A stretch of 37,494 bases of DNA from a bacterium (GTDB lineage Bacteria; Chloroflexota; Anaerolineae; Epilineales; Epilineaceae), in the NCBI GenBank assembly GCA_003576755.1, contig QEVT01000011.1, positions 1 to 37,494 on the forward strand. Reading direction: 5' to 3'. Both the position numbers and the translations under genes were made by a program. This document shows positions 1 to 8,802 of the stretch, in pieces; the first letter of the stretch is position 1, and every line of letters starts with the position of its first letter. The notes under the pieces were generated by a model. That model did not search any database, was not told the origin of the DNA, and saw nothing but the letters and a program-made list of their open reading frames with translations.

Positions 1-3
1 GGC

Positions 4-1029
4 GTGCTGGCCACGGCCACGCGGGCCCGGACCGCCACGGCGCCGGCACCGCCCTCGGGGAGCCCGACCGCCGGGGCGGCTGTCGCGCCGACGCGCGCGA
101 CCGCGGAACCACCGCGGCGCCGCGTGGCGGCGGAGCGCCCGCTGCGGGTGTACGTGGCCGGCGACTCGTTCGCCCAGCCGCTGGGCGAGGAGATCGCGGC
201 CATGGGCGCCCGCTCCGCCATGGTCGAGGTCGAGCTGGACTTCCGGATCTCGACGGGCCTGGCACGGCCGGACTACTTCGACTGGCCCGCGCGCCTGGCC
301 GAGGTCGCCGCCCGGCCGGCGGCCCCCGAGGCCGTGGTGGTCTTCATGGGCGCCAACGACGACCAGAACATGATCACCGCCGAAGATGCCTTGGTGGAGA
401 TGACCACGCGCGAGTGGCGCGACGAGTACCGCCGCCGTGCGGCGGCGGCCATGGACGGGTTCCGGGCCGCCGGCACGCCCGTGTTCTGGGTGGGCCTGCC
501 GATCATGCGCGAGCCGCACGAGTCCGCGGTCGCGCGCGACATCAACGCGGCGCTGGCGGCCGAGGCCGCCGCGCGCCCGTGGGTGCGCTTCGTCGACATC
601 TGGGCGATGTTCGCCGACGCGTCGGGCCGGTTCGCGGCGTTTCTGCCGGACGGCCACGGTCAGATGCAGGAGGTGCGCCAGCGCGACGGCGTCCACCTTC
701 AGCGGGTGGCCACGCGCGAGGTGGCGGTCCGCGTCTACGCGGCGCTCGCCGCGACGTGGGACCTCACGCCGCCGACGGCCACGCCGACCGCGACCTCGAC
801 GGCGGCCCCGTCCGCGACCTCGACGGCGGCCCCGTCCGCGACCTCGACGGCGACCCCGACCGCGACCTCGACGGCGGCCCCGTCCGCGACCTCGGCCGCA
901 ACCTCGCCGGCGACGCTCACGCCGACCCCTTCCGATCCCGTGACCCCGCCGCCCGCGGCGCCCCGCGACATCGAAAACGGCGGAGGACCGAAGTCCTCCG
1001 CCGTGTTGTCGTCCGTTCCGTCCATCTGA
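4..1029 (+). CDS. SGNH-fold (DUF459-type) secreted or surface hydrolase, possibly 5'-truncated
   Basis: The reading frame is open to the left edge, so the true start may lie outside; GTG at 4 is only the first in-window candidate. Residues about 46-255 carry the SGNH/GDSL-like blocks: GDSF with the nucleophile Ser55, GANDD (Asn118) as block III, and DGVH (Asp228, His231) as block V. This arrangement matches the DUF459 branch of SGNH hydrolases, whose members act on esters or sugar O-acyl groups; the substrate cannot be told here. The tail (about 256-325) is an Ala/Ser/Thr/Pro low-complexity stretch built from 24-bp repeats, typical of cell-wall or extracellular linkers. The last codons overlap a terminator hairpin that serves the convergent gene. 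Function class is fairly sure, substrate unknown. Confidence 0.8.
   Translation: MLATATRARTATAPAPPSGSPTAGAAVAPTRATAEPPRRRVAAERPLRVYVAGDSFAQPLGEEIAAMGARSAMVEVELDFRISTGLARPDYFDWPARLAEVAARPAAPEAVVVFMGANDDQNMITAEDALVEMTTREWRDEYRRRAAAAMDGFRAAGTPVFWVGLPIMREPHESAVARDINAALAAEAAARPWVRFVDIWAMFADASGRFAAFLPDGHGQMQEVRQRDGVHLQRVATREVAVRVYAALAATWDLTPPTATPTATSTAAPSATSTAAPSATSTATPTATSTAAPSATSAATSPATLTPTPSDPVTPPPAAPRDIENGGGPKSSAVLSSVPSI
790..909 (+). repeat. 24-bp coding tandem repeats (ATSTAAPS)
   Basis: Five consecutive 24-bp units begin at 790, 814, 838, 862 and 886. Units one, two and four encode ATSTAAPS; unit three is ATSTATPT; unit five is degenerate. They keep frame and build the Pro/Thr/Ser/Ala linker of the SGNH protein. 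Copy number is likely to vary between strains by slippage. Confidence 0.85.
973..1004 (-). terminator. Rho-independent terminator with UUCG tetraloop
   Basis: Positions 977-988 and 993-1004 are perfect 12-bp complements around a 4-nt loop. Read on the minus strand the loop is TTCG closed by C and G, the extra-stable UUCG tetraloop, and the stem runs straight into TTTT at 977-974. It lies 80 bp past the stop of the small secreted-protein gene on the minus strand. It sits inside the last codons of the convergent plus-strand gene. Confidence 0.85.
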
Positions 1030-1085
1030 GGCGTTTCGCCGCGTCGGGCCTCTCGGCCGCCGTCGGCGTCGCCGCGGTGCGCCCC

Positions 1086-1553
1086 TCAGCGCCCCGAGGC
1101 GTACGCCCGCGTCACGAAGACGTTGATCCGCAGCATCGAGGCCGAGTACCCGGCCTGCTCGGCGGCGATCATGCCCACCGCCCCGGCCGGATTGCCGCAT
1201 GCCGCCCGCGCCGCGTCCGTCATGCGGGCCACCGACCGCGCCATCTGCCCGTGCGCCGTCGCCAGCGCCCGCGGGGCGTTCGCGCCGGTGCCCACCAGGT
1301 CCGCGGCGATCGACTCGCCGCGCAGGACCAGCTCGGCCATCTCGGCGCCGCACCCGAGCTCGGGCTTGGTCAGCGCCGCGTCGGCGGTCATCGTCACGTC
1401 GGCGACCCACTGGTTGGCCTGCGGCACCAGGTCCTTCATCCCCGCCCGGTAGTCGTTCGGGCTCGCCGCGGCCACCCCGCCGAACACCCCGAACGCACCC
1501 GCGACCAGCGCGCCACCCAACACCAGCTTCGTCGTGCTCATCTTGCGGCTCAT
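1086..1553 (-). CDS. Small secreted protein of unknown function
   Basis: A 155-residue protein with a signal peptide: short basic N-terminus, hydrophobic core LVLGGALVAGAFGVFGG, and probable cleavage after an AAA/AS site near residue 31. The mature part is an Ala-rich, probably all-helical domain of about 120 residues with two cysteines (in LGCGAE and AACGNP) that could form a disulfide. I do not recognise a family. The ATG at 1553 is supported by a strong Shine-Dalgarno AGGAGGG five bases upstream; a second ATG four codons in is less well placed. The gene is monocistronic, ending at the UUCG terminator. The promoter is probably within 1575-1625, where minus-strand TATACT and TATAGGAT elements occur, but no good -35 is visible. 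Confidence 0.75.
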   Translation of the reverse strand: MSRKMSTTKLVLGGALVAGAFGVFGGVAAASPNDYRAGMKDLVPQANQWVADVTMTADAALTKPELGCGAEMAELVLRGESIAADLVGTGANAPRALATAHGQMARSVARMTDAARAACGNPAGAVGMIAAEQAGYSASMLRINVFVTRAYASGR

Positions 1554-1874
1554 CTCATCCCTCCTGGACGTGTGCGTTCGGTTGGTCGAATCCTATACCA
1601 CCAGTATATCGGTCGACAGCGAGTGTTGCTTGACCCTCGGCAGTCCTGTGCACGACCGATGGGCGCCGGGATGCTGACCGCAGCCTGCTGACGGCGTGAC
1701 AGAACGTTCGTTCCGTTTCGGCGCTGAGGCTGCCCGGGCGGCGGGTGGCAGATCCTGGGAGCGCCGGCTTCCAGCCGGCAACGTGCGCCGACGTGTCCGG
1801 TCGATCGCGCCGCGCCAGCCATCCCCAAGTGCTATATTGAGACCGCCAAGCCTTGACAGCCGAGGAGCGCCGCC
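1554..1874. other. Intergenic region, divergent genes
   Basis: 321 bp without a gene. From left to right it holds the Shine-Dalgarno of the minus-strand gene, AT-containing -10-like elements of that gene (about 1590-1610) with the short dyad TATAC/GTATA, a GAACGTTCGTTC string at 1702-1713, a palindromic repeat element (1756-1783) and a TATATT -10-like hexamer at 1833-1838 in front of the plus-strand VWA gene. GAGGAG at 1862-1867 is the likely ribosome binding site of the ATG at 1875. No small gene or RNA gene was recognised. Confidence 0.5.
1756..1783. repeat. Dispersed palindromic repeat, copy 1 (GGCTTCCAGCC core)
   Basis: A perfect 7-bp inverted repeat GCCGGCT/AGCCGGC (1763-1769 and 1773-1779) encloses a TCC loop, preceded by TGGGAGC. 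The same GGCTTCCAGCC core with TCC loop occurs at 23423-23435. Translated on one strand, such elements yield the junk peptide AGWKPALPG, which I know as a recurring by-product of intergenic REP-like elements in several phyla. Confidence 0.6.
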
Positions 1875-4800
1875 ATGACCACCCCCCAGCCCGTCTCACG
1901 TCTGGCCGAGCGCGCGGGCGTGCGGCCCGTCGCCGGTGCGGCGGCCGTGCTCGCCCTGGCCGTGCTCGCGCCGGGCGCCCCGTCCGCGAACGCCCGCCCG
2001 GCCCAGGCCGGCGCCTACGCGCTGGCCGACACCTGGCTCAGCCGGCCCGGCGAGCTCCCGGCCGACGCCTGGCGCTACGCCGCCGGCATCGACGGCCTGC
2101 CCGACGGCCGGGTCTTCGTCAGCGACCGCGACGAGGCCCGCCTGACCGTCATCCGGCCCGACCTGTCGGTGGCGGTCGCCCAGCCCGCGCCGGGCTACGA
2201 CGATCGGCTCGTCGCCCCGGGCCACCTGGCGGCCGACCCCGACGCCGACCGGCTGTACGTGGCGGATCGGGGGGCCGGGGCCGGGGCCGTGGCCGTGTTC
2301 GACCTGTCGGGCACGCGCGTGGCCACGTGGTCGGGCGTCCCGGCCCCCGCCGGGGTCGCCGTCACGCCGGACGGCAACGTCGTCGTCGGCAACGGCGACA
2401 GCGGCGAGGCCTCGGTGTACGCGCCGGACGGGCTGCGGCTGGCCACGTGGCGCGTGGCGGCGCCCGATGCCGGCGGCGACCTCGTGCGCGGCATCGACGT
2501 CGATGCCCGCGGCCAGGTCTACGTCGTCGACGGCCGCCAGCCCGTGGTCCACGTCCTGGCCGCCGACGGCCGCCCGGCCGACACGCTGCGCGTCAACGCC
2601 GGCGAGGGCAACGAGCTGTTCGACATCGCGGTCGAGGAGCCGGTGGGCGGCGGCGCCAAGCCCGCGCGGTACTGGGTGGCCACCGCCCGCGGCGTGTACT
2701 GGCTCGACACCCGTGCGGGCGGCTCGACGTGGCAGATCGCCCCGACCGGCTCGGCCTGGGCCGTCACCGTCGCGGCGCCGCACGGCATCTTCGCCACCGC
2801 CCCCAACCGGCCCGGTGTCGGCTCGCGCGTGGCGCGCCTGCCGTACGGCCAGAACGGGTTCGTCATCCCCAACCACCTGTGGGGGGCGTCGCTGTTGCGC
2901 CCCGGCGCGCTCGACGGGCCCGAGGTCGTGTCGGTCGGCGCCGACGGCGGGGTGTACGTCCTCGACCAGGGGCCGCGCGTCCAGCGCTTCGCGGCCGACG
3001 GCAGCGTGGCCCAGCTCGACCAGGTGGTGAACCCGATCCGCGTCGACGCCGCGCCGGACGGCACGATCCTCGTCACCGACGGCGCCGCCGTGGTCGCCTA
3101 TGCCCGCGGGCCGGGCGGGTGGGCGCAGGCCTGGCGCGACACCGTCGCACCGCCGGGGCGCGACGACAGCACGGCGGTGGGCCTCGGCCGCGACCCGGTG
3201 ACCGGCGAGGTGGTGGCGCTCGACGCCGAGCGGAGCACGCTGCGCCGGTGGAGCGCGGCGGGCCAGCGCGGCACGGCCACGATCCTTCGCCCCGCCCAGG
3301 ACGACAGCACCGTCTGGGCCGACCTCGCCGTCGACGGCGCCGGCCGGGTCTACGTGCTGGACCGCACCAACCGCACCGTCCACGTGGTCGACCGCGCCGG
3401 CGGCACCCGGCAGGTGACGCTGCCGGCGCCGGCGCGGCACGTGGCGGCCGCGCCCGACGGGACGCTCTTCACGCTCGACCGCGACGGCTGGGTGCGCCGC
3501 TACGACGCCAGCGCGGCGACCGCCGTGCGCACCGCCGCGTTCGACGCGACGCGGTTCGACATCGCGAACGCGACGGCGCCGTCCGACCTGGCGGTCGACG
3601 CGGCCGGCGACGTCTACGTCACCGACCGCGACGCCAACGCGGTGTCGCGGTTCGCATGGGACGCCGGCGGGCGGCCGGCCGAGCCGCCGGCACCCGACGT
3701 GGCCGAGTGCCGCAGCTTCCCGGACAAGGCGGCCGACCCCGGCGACATCGTGCTCGGCCAGAGCGTCGAGGTGCGTCTCACCGTCCGCGGCGGCTGCGGG
3801 GCGGCGGCGGCCGCCACCCCGCGCGACATCGTGCTCATCCTCGACGTGTCGGGCTCGATGCAGGGAGAGAAGATCCGCATCCTGCGCGAGGCCGCGCTGG
3901 CGTTCCTCGCCGACGTCGACTTCGCCACCGCGCGCGTCGGCATCGTCACGTTCACCGACAGCGCCACGGTGGAGCAGGCGCTGACGGCCAACGCGGCGGC
4001 CCTGCGGCAGGCGGTGCGGCGCATCGACGTCGACCCGGCCGGCGGGACGGCGGTGGACGAGGGCCTGGCGACGGCGCGCGCCCACTGGCTCCCGCGGCGG
4101 CAGCCCGCCCGCAAGCCCGTGTTCATCCTGCTGTCGGACGGCGGCTCGCCGCTCGGCCCGGCGCGGGCGGAGGCCGACGCGGCGCGGGCCGACGGCGTCG
4201 AGATCTTCACCATCGGCATCCAGGCGTGGCGGCTCCTGATGCAGACCGTCGCCAGCAGCCCCGACCACTACTTCGAGGCCGACAGCGCGCGCTTCCTCTA
4301 TGGCATCTTCGAGCGCATCGCCGAGCGGATCACGACGACGACGCTGTTCCAGACGCTGGTCGTCACCGACGAGATCCCCGCCAACATGCGCTACGTGCCG
4401 GGCAGCGCGGCGCCCCCGGCGGCGTTCGACGCCCCCACCAACACGCTGCGCTGGACCCTGGCCGACGTCCCGTTCAACGGCCTCGGCCTGCGCTACGACC
4501 TCGTCCCGCAGGCGCCCGGGCAGTGGCCCACCAACGTGGTCGCCTGGGGCGACTTCACCGACGGCTTCGGCCGTGCCGGGCGGCTGGACTTCCCGGTGCC
4601 GCGCGTGCGCGTCGCCGCGCCCACGCCCACGGTCCGGCCGACCGATCCGCCGACGGCGACGCCGACCGTGGCGCCGTCGGCCACCGCGACCCCGACGGCG
4701 ACCGCAACCGCCACCCCGCCGCCGAGCGCCACCCCGACCGCGACGCCGACCCGGCGGCCGCCGCGGCCGATCTACCTGCCGCTCGGGCTCAAGGAGGTGC

Positions 4801-5381
4801 CGTGCAAGCCCGGCGAGCGCCACGCCGACACGGTGCTGGTCATCGACACGTCGACCAGCATGACCGGCGAGAAGATCGCCGGCGCCAAGGCCGCGGCGCG
4901 GCTGTTCGTCGACCTCCTGCGGCTGCCGAACGACCAGGCCGCGGTCGTCGGCTTCAACGCCCAGGCGGGCCTCGCCCACCCCTTGACCGGCGCCGCCGGC
5001 GCGCTCAAGGGCGCCATCGACGGGCTGGCGCTCGCGCCCGGCACGCGCATCGACCGCGGGCTGGCCGTCGCCGTGGCCGAGCTCGACGGGCCGCGCCGGC
5101 GCGCGGGCAACACGCCGGTGATCGTGCTGCTGACGGACGGGCGGCAGGACGACGATCCGCTCGTCGCGATCGACGTCGCGGGCCGGGCACGGTCGTCCGG
5201 CAAGGTCGTCTTCGCCATCGGGCTCGGCGGCGACGTCGACACGGCCTTCCTCGAGCTGATCGCCGGCGGGCGGCCGCGCACGTTCCTGGCCCCGACCCCG
5301 GCAGACCTGGCGCGGATCTACACGCAGGTGGCGGGCGAGGTGCCGTGCCCGTCGGAAGTGTACTGGGGCGGTCGGCGGTGA
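1875..5381 (+). CDS. Large secreted protein: beta-propeller, two VWA domains, Pro/Thr linker
   Basis: 1168 residues. A signal peptide (hydrophobic run about residues 17-33, likely cleavage after ANA near 40) is followed by about 550 residues of NHL/SMP-30-like blade repeats (many 'DADRLYVAD', 'DGNVVVGN', 'AAGDVYVTDRD'-type strand motifs), i.e. one or more beta-propellers. VWA domain 1 starts near 650 with the MIDAS motif DVSGS (Asp657-Ser661). A Pro/Thr linker (about 914-962) ends in IYLPLGLK, then VWA domain 2 carries DTSTS from Asp991. VWA domains bind protein ligands through a divalent metal, so surface adhesion or complex assembly is likely. The ATG at 1875 has GAGGAG eight bases upstream. 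It is a paralogue, in its VWA-linker-VWA part, of the protein at 21611-23329. Confidence 0.88.
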   Translation: MTTPQPVSRLAERAGVRPVAGAAAVLALAVLAPGAPSANARPAQAGAYALADTWLSRPGELPADAWRYAAGIDGLPDGRVFVSDRDEARLTVIRPDLSVAVAQPAPGYDDRLVAPGHLAADPDADRLYVADRGAGAGAVAVFDLSGTRVATWSGVPAPAGVAVTPDGNVVVGNGDSGEASVYAPDGLRLATWRVAAPDAGGDLVRGIDVDARGQVYVVDGRQPVVHVLAADGRPADTLRVNAGEGNELFDIAVEEPVGGGAKPARYWVATARGVYWLDTRAGGSTWQIAPTGSAWAVTVAAPHGIFATAPNRPGVGSRVARLPYGQNGFVIPNHLWGASLLRPGALDGPEVVSVGADGGVYVLDQGPRVQRFAADGSVAQLDQVVNPIRVDAAPDGTILVTDGAAVVAYARGPGGWAQAWRDTVAPPGRDDSTAVGLGRDPVTGEVVALDAERSTLRRWSAAGQRGTATILRPAQDDSTVWADLAVDGAGRVYVLDRTNRTVHVVDRAGGTRQVTLPAPARHVAAAPDGTLFTLDRDGWVRRYDASAATAVRTAAFDATRFDIANATAPSDLAVDAAGDVYVTDRDANAVSRFAWDAGGRPAEPPAPDVAECRSFPDKAADPGDIVLGQSVEVRLTVRGGCGAAAAATPRDIVLILDVSGSMQGEKIRILREAALAFLADVDFATARVGIVTFTDSATVEQALTANAAALRQAVRRIDVDPAGGTAVDEGLATARAHWLPRRQPARKPVFILLSDGGSPLGPARAEADAARADGVEIFTIGIQAWRLLMQTVASSPDHYFEADSARFLYGIFERIAERITTTTLFQTLVVTDEIPANMRYVPGSAAPPAAFDAPTNTLRWTLADVPFNGLGLRYDLVPQAPGQWPTNVVAWGDFTDGFGRAGRLDFPVPRVRVAAPTPTVRPTDPPTATPTVAPSATATPTATATATPPPSATPTATPTRRPPRPIYLPLGLKEVPCKPGERHADTVLVIDTSTSMTGEKIAGAKAAARLFVDLLRLPNDQAAVVGFNAQAGLAHPLTGAAGALKGAIDGLALAPGTRIDRGLAVAVAELDGPRRRAGNTPVIVLLTDGRQDDDPLVAIDVAGRARSSGKVVFAIGLGGDVDTAFLELIAGGRPRTFLAPTPADLARIYTQVAGEVPCPSEVYWGGRR

Positions 5382-5445
5382 GCGGCGCGGATCGGCGGCG
5401 GCCCGGCATGGCGCGCGGCCGCACCAGCGCAGAGGGGGTGAGGTG

Positions 5446-6453
5446 ATGTTCGCCATGTGGCGGCGCGTGGTCGTCTTCAGCTCGGTCTGTGCCGGGATCC
5501 TGTTCACCGTGGTCGTCGTCAACCAGACGGTGCAGCTCGCCGAGTTCGGCGCGCGGATCGACCCCCGGCTCGGCGACGCGGTCTTCTGGGGGGTCCTGTC
5601 GGTCCTGGTGGCCGCCGTCGCCGCGCCCGTCGTCCTGATCCTCCGGCTCCCGAGCCCGCTGATCCCGCCGGAAGACCCGTCGGCGTCCGAGTTCGAAGCC
5701 CACCTCGCCCGGCTCCGACGGCGGCTGGCGTCACACCCGACCCTCCGCGATCGGCCGCTCGAGACCCGGGACGACATCGAGGGCGCGCTGCGCACGCTCG
5801 ATGCCCAGGCCGTCGACGTGGCGCGGGCGGCGGCGAATCGGGCGTTCCTGGCCACGGCCATCTCGCAGAACGGGGCGCTCGACACCCTGTTCATGCTGGG
5901 GCTCCAGACCCGCCTGGTCTGGGACATCGCCCACACCTACCACCAGCGGCCGCCGGCCCGCGAGCTGGCGTACGTGTACGCCAACGTGATCGGGACGGCG
6001 TTCGTCGCCGGCGAGCTCGACGACCTCGACATGTCCGAGGCCATGCAGCCGGCGTTGTCCGCCGTGCTCGGCTCGGTCGCCGGGGCGATCCCGGGCTTCC
6101 AGGTCGCCAGCACCGTCTTCGTCAGCTCGGTAATCTCCGGGACCGCCAACGCGTTCCTGACGCTGCGGGTGGGGATCATCGCGCAGGGCTACAGCCGCGC
6201 CTTCGTCCGCCCCCAGAAGCGGGCGCTGCGCCGGTCGGCGACCGCGCAGGCCGGCGTCATGCTGGGCGCCATCACGGTCGACGGCGCGAGCCGGGTGTCG
6301 TCGGCCATCGCGCGCGCGGCCGGCAAGGGGGTCTCCGATGCGATGTCCGGCGTCGGTCGGCGCATCGCCGCGGCCGGCGGCGCGCTCAAGGACGGCCTGA
6401 TGCCCAAGCGCCCGGCCGACCCGGTGCCGCGGGAGGACGCCGGCATGCCGTGA
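5446..6453 (+). CDS. Membrane protein with a YcjF/DUF697-like domain
   Basis: 335 residues from the ATG at 5446 (a GTG lies directly before it; the purine-rich GAGGGGGTG at 5432-5440 suits 5446 best). Two N-terminal transmembrane helices (about residues 7-27 and 44-65) are followed by a cytoplasmic helical segment. The C-terminal half (about 145-260: GLQTRLVWDIAHTY, YANVIGTAFVAGELDD, VAGAIPGFQVAST, NAFLTLRVG) resembles the DUF697/UPF0283 (YcjF) membrane-associated domain. The role of this family is not established. It follows the VWA gene by 64 bp and may be cotranscribed. It converges with the CPBP protease gene, with only 18 bp between stops. Confidence 0.7.
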   Translation: MFAMWRRVVVFSSVCAGILFTVVVVNQTVQLAEFGARIDPRLGDAVFWGVLSVLVAAVAAPVVLILRLPSPLIPPEDPSASEFEAHLARLRRRLASHPTLRDRPLETRDDIEGALRTLDAQAVDVARAAANRAFLATAISQNGALDTLFMLGLQTRLVWDIAHTYHQRPPARELAYVYANVIGTAFVAGELDDLDMSEAMQPALSAVLGSVAGAIPGFQVASTVFVSSVISGTANAFLTLRVGIIAQGYSRAFVRPQKRALRRSATAQAGVMLGAITVDGASRVSSAIARAAGKGVSDAMSGVGRRIAAAGGALKDGLMPKRPADPVPREDAGMP

Positions 6454-6471
6454 CGGCGATCGCACCGGACG

Positions 6472-7554
6472 CTACGGCGCCCACTCCGGCGCGTAGATCG
6501 CCAGCGCCGCCAGGATGAAGTTGTAGGCGGCGTGCGCGGCGATGGCGGTGGTGGTGTTGGCGCGCTGGCGGGCCAGGCCAAGCATCACGCCGAGCGCCAG
6601 CACCTGGATCAGCGCCGGCGAGAGCGAGTACTGCGTGTGCACGGCGGCGAAGAGGAGCGCCGTGAGCGGGAGCCCGAGCCGTGGCTGCGCCGCGCCGCGG
6701 AAGAGCAGCTCTTCGCCGATGCCGGCCGACACGCCGATGGTCACCGCGCCGGCCAGGCCCGTCTTGAGCAGCGGGCCGAAGAGCGCGTCGGTGAGCCGCT
6801 CGACCGTCTCGAGCGTGTCGGGCGACGTCAGGGCCCACAGCTTGTCGGTGGCGAGGCCGAACGACAGGCCCGCGCCGACCACGCCGACGAACCAGCGCCA
6901 GTCGATCCGCCGCTCGAGCCCCAGCCGGGCCAGCGTCTCGGCGGCGCCGCGCCGCGTGCCCAGGCCGACGCCGAGGACGGCGATCACGACGAAGCCGACG
7001 GCCTGCGCCCACAGCGTCGAGAGCGTGGTCCCGGCGCCCAGCGCCGCGAGGTCCTCGGGCGACGCGACGATCGCCTGGATGGCCACCAGCGTCGCGACCG
7101 ACAGGACGACGAGGTACAGGCCGTAGTGCAGCGCGACGGTGTGCACCAGCCGGTCGGGGTCGATGGGGACGGCGCGGGCGACGGCCCGGCGCACGGGCGG
7201 CAGCAGGAGCAGCGCGCCGGCCAGGGCCGCCAGGAGCATGGCGCCGCCCGCTTGGAGCAGCCAGCCGTACAGCACCGGGTCGGGGTCCAGCCCCGCCTGG
7301 CGCAGCGTGTCGGCCACGCCGCGCATGGCGGCGCCGTCGGGTTGCCACGTCCCCAGCCCGCCGAGGAGCGCCAGCGGCGCCCCGGCCAGGCCGAAGAGCC
7401 CCAGCATCGCGACGAGGACGAGGACCACCACCCACCGCACGGCCTCGACGCGCTCGCCGACGTAGGCGAGCCCGAGGAACAGGCCGAAGCCGCTGAGGAA
7501 CGCGATGGTGAAGACGACGTTCAGCAGCTCGAAGCCGGGGTTGTCGAGGTCCAT
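6472..7554 (-). CDS. CPBP-family intramembrane glutamic endopeptidase
   Basis: 360 residues with about eight hydrophobic segments. The C-terminal domain has all CPBP (Rce1/Abi) motifs: EELLFRG (Glu281, Glu282, Arg286), FAAVH (His306) and HAAYN (His341, Asn345). Members are membrane-embedded metal-independent glutamate proteases used in prenyl-protein processing in eukaryotes and in bacteriocin immunity or signalling in bacteria; the substrate here is unknown. Start ATG 7554 is preceded by AAGGA about 11 bases upstream. It lies 94 bp downstream of ruvB on the same strand, so readthrough from the ruvB promoter is possible. Confidence 0.88.
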   Translation of the reverse strand: MDLDNPGFELLNVVFTIAFLSGFGLFLGLAYVGERVEAVRWVVVLVLVAMLGLFGLAGAPLALLGGLGTWQPDGAAMRGVADTLRQAGLDPDPVLYGWLLQAGGAMLLAALAGALLLLPPVRRAVARAVPIDPDRLVHTVALHYGLYLVVLSVATLVAIQAIVASPEDLAALGAGTTLSTLWAQAVGFVVIAVLGVGLGTRRGAAETLARLGLERRIDWRWFVGVVGAGLSFGLATDKLWALTSPDTLETVERLTDALFGPLLKTGLAGAVTIGVSAGIGEELLFRGAAQPRLGLPLTALLFAAVHTQYSLSPALIQVLALGVMLGLARQRANTTTAIAAHAAYNFILAALAIYAPEWAP

Positions 7555-7648
7555 GGCGAGGCCATCCTTGGGTGGGAGGGGGTGCGGGGAGCACGGGACG
7601 CGCGCAGCGGGCGATCGGCGGGAAGCCAGCCTGGCGGCGCGTCGACCG

Positions 7649-8707
7649 TCATCGGAACAACGGCTGCTGGTCTGCCGGTGCCTGCGCCGGCGGGCGGGCT
7701 TCGGAGGGTTCGGGGTACGGCACGCCGAGGTGCGCGTAGGCGCCGCGCGTCGCCACGCGCCCGCGCGGCGTGCGCTCGAGGAACGCGAGCTGCAGCAGGT
7801 ACGGCTCCACGACGTCCTCGATGGTCTCGGGTTCCTCGGCCAGCGCCGCGGCGATGGTGTCGAGGCCGACCGGCCCGCCGGCGAACTTCTCGACGATGAG
7901 CGCCAGCACGCGCCGGTCGATCTCGTCGAGGCCGAGGTCGTCGATCTCGAGCATCGCCAGCGCCTCGTCGGCCACGGCGGCGTCGATGACGCCCGCCGCG
8001 CGGACCTGCGCGTAGTCGCGCACGCGCCGCAGGAGCCGCAGGGCCACTCTGGGGGTGCCGCGCGAGCGGCGGGCGATGGCGTCGGCGCCGCGGGCGTCGA
8101 CGTCGATGCCGAGCACCTCGGCGCCGCGCACGACGATGGCCCGCATCGCTGCGGCGTCGTAGAAGTCCAGCCGGTACACCGCCCCGAACCGATCGCGGAG
8201 CGGCGCCGTGAGCATCGCGGGCCGCGTGGTGGCGCCGACGATCGTGAACGGCGGCAGGTTCAGCCGGATGCTCCGCGCCGACGGACCCTTGCCGACGATG
8301 ATGTCGAGGGCAAAGTCCTCCATGGCGGTGTACAGCACTTCCTCGACGTCGCGCCGCAGCCGGTGGACCTCGTCGATGAACAGCACGTCGCCCGGGCCGA
8401 GGTTGGTCAGGATGGCCGCGAGGTCGCCCGCGCGCTCGACGGCCGGGCCTGCGGTGGTCTTGACCTTGACGCCCATCTCGTTGGCGAGGATGAACGCCAG
8501 CGTGGTCTTGCCCAGCCCGGGCGGGCCGTAGAACAGCACGTGGTCGACCGTCTCGACGCGGGCCTGAGCCGCCTCGATGAGGATGCGCAGGTTGGCGCAC
8601 ACGCGGTCCTGGCCGATGTAGTCTTCCAGGCGGCGCGGGCGGAGGCCCGGCTCGACCGCGTCTTCGGGCCGGCGCTCGGGGCTGAGGGGTCGTTCACGTT
8701 CGATCAC
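7649..8707 (-). CDS. ruvB: Holliday junction branch migration ATPase RuvB
   Basis: 352 residues from a GTG start at 8707 (protein begins [10 protein letters not shown]). The hexameric AAA+ motor drives Holliday-junction branch migration together with RuvA. Seen: EDYIGQ near 30, Walker A GPPGLGKT (about 61-68), Walker B with DEVH (about 112-115), sensor-1 GATTRPAML, arginine-finger segment LRDRFG, and the C-terminal winged-helix DNA-binding domain ([11 protein letters not shown] to AYAHLG). The frame stays open upstream to 8785, but the extra residues are not RuvB-like and the promoter -10 (TATACT, 8733-8738) would leave them untranscribed. ruvA and ruvC are not adjacent. Divergent from upp. 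Confidence 0.96.
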   Translation of the reverse strand: MIERERPLSPERRPEDAVEPGLRPRRLEDYIGQDRVCANLRILIEAAQARVETVDHVLFYGPPGLGKTTLAFILANEMGVKVKTTAGPAVERAGDLAAILTNLGPGDVLFIDEVHRLRRDVEEVLYTAMEDFALDIIVGKGPSARSIRLNLPPFTIVGATTRPAMLTAPLRDRFGAVYRLDFYDAAAMRAIVVRGAEVLGIDVDARGADAIARRSRGTPRVALRLLRRVRDYAQVRAAGVIDAAVADEALAMLEIDDLGLDEIDRRVLALIVEKFAGGPVGLDTIAAALAEEPETIEDVVEPYLLQLAFLERTPRGRVATRGAYAHLGVPYPEPSEARPPAQAPADQQPLFR

Positions 8708-8732
8708 GTTCGCACAGATGTTCCCAACGCGA

Positions 8733-8738
8733 AGTATA
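8733..8738 (-). promoter_or_regulatory. -10 box of the ruvB promoter
   Basis: Minus-strand TATACT 25 nt before the GTG of ruvB, in an otherwise GC-rich stretch. No convincing -35 is seen. A start near 8726 would give a leader of about 19 nt with only a weak GGGA as ribosome binding site. Confidence 0.5.
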
Positions 8739-8766
8739 CCACGTTCGCCGCGGCTCGCGGGCCGAC

Positions 8767-8796
8767 TTGACACGGCGCGGCCCATCCTGGTATAAG
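8767..8796 (+). promoter_or_regulatory. upp promoter, leaderless arrangement
   Basis: TTGACA (8767-8772), 18-bp spacer, TATAAG (8791-8796). Only 6 nt separate the -10 box from the ATG at 8803, so transcription should begin at or within a base or two of the start codon. No ribosome binding site can fit. Confidence 0.85.
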
Positions 8797-8802
8797 CGCC
8801 GC

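Noticed and set aside
790-909. CRISPR-like array because of 24-bp spacing
   Set aside because: The units are contiguous, without spacers, and keep the reading frame; they are coding repeats.
1702-1713. GAAC-N4-GTTC, the core of a Gram-positive-type LexA/SOS box
   Set aside because: Flanking bases do not fit the full consensus, it lies about 170 bp from the nearest start codon, and neither neighbour is a repair gene; ruvB and ligA in this window lack a matching box. Chance is likely.
1853-1858. Perfect TTGACA hexamer before the VWA gene
   Set aside because: It is only 16 bp from the ATG, so its -10 would fall inside the coding sequence; no internal start fits the signal peptide.
1896-5936. 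Very long antisense open frame (over 1300 codons) opposite the VWA gene, and similar ones opposite carB, ligA and the RelA-STAND gene
   Set aside because: In GC-rich DNA stop codons are rare in all frames; these translations are Arg/Gly/His-rich without domains, while the sense frames carry clear families.
8708-8785. N-terminal extension of RuvB to an upstream ATG
   Set aside because: It would run through the predicted ruvB -10 box and the upp promoter, and RuvB proteins start near the ERERPLSPE segment.
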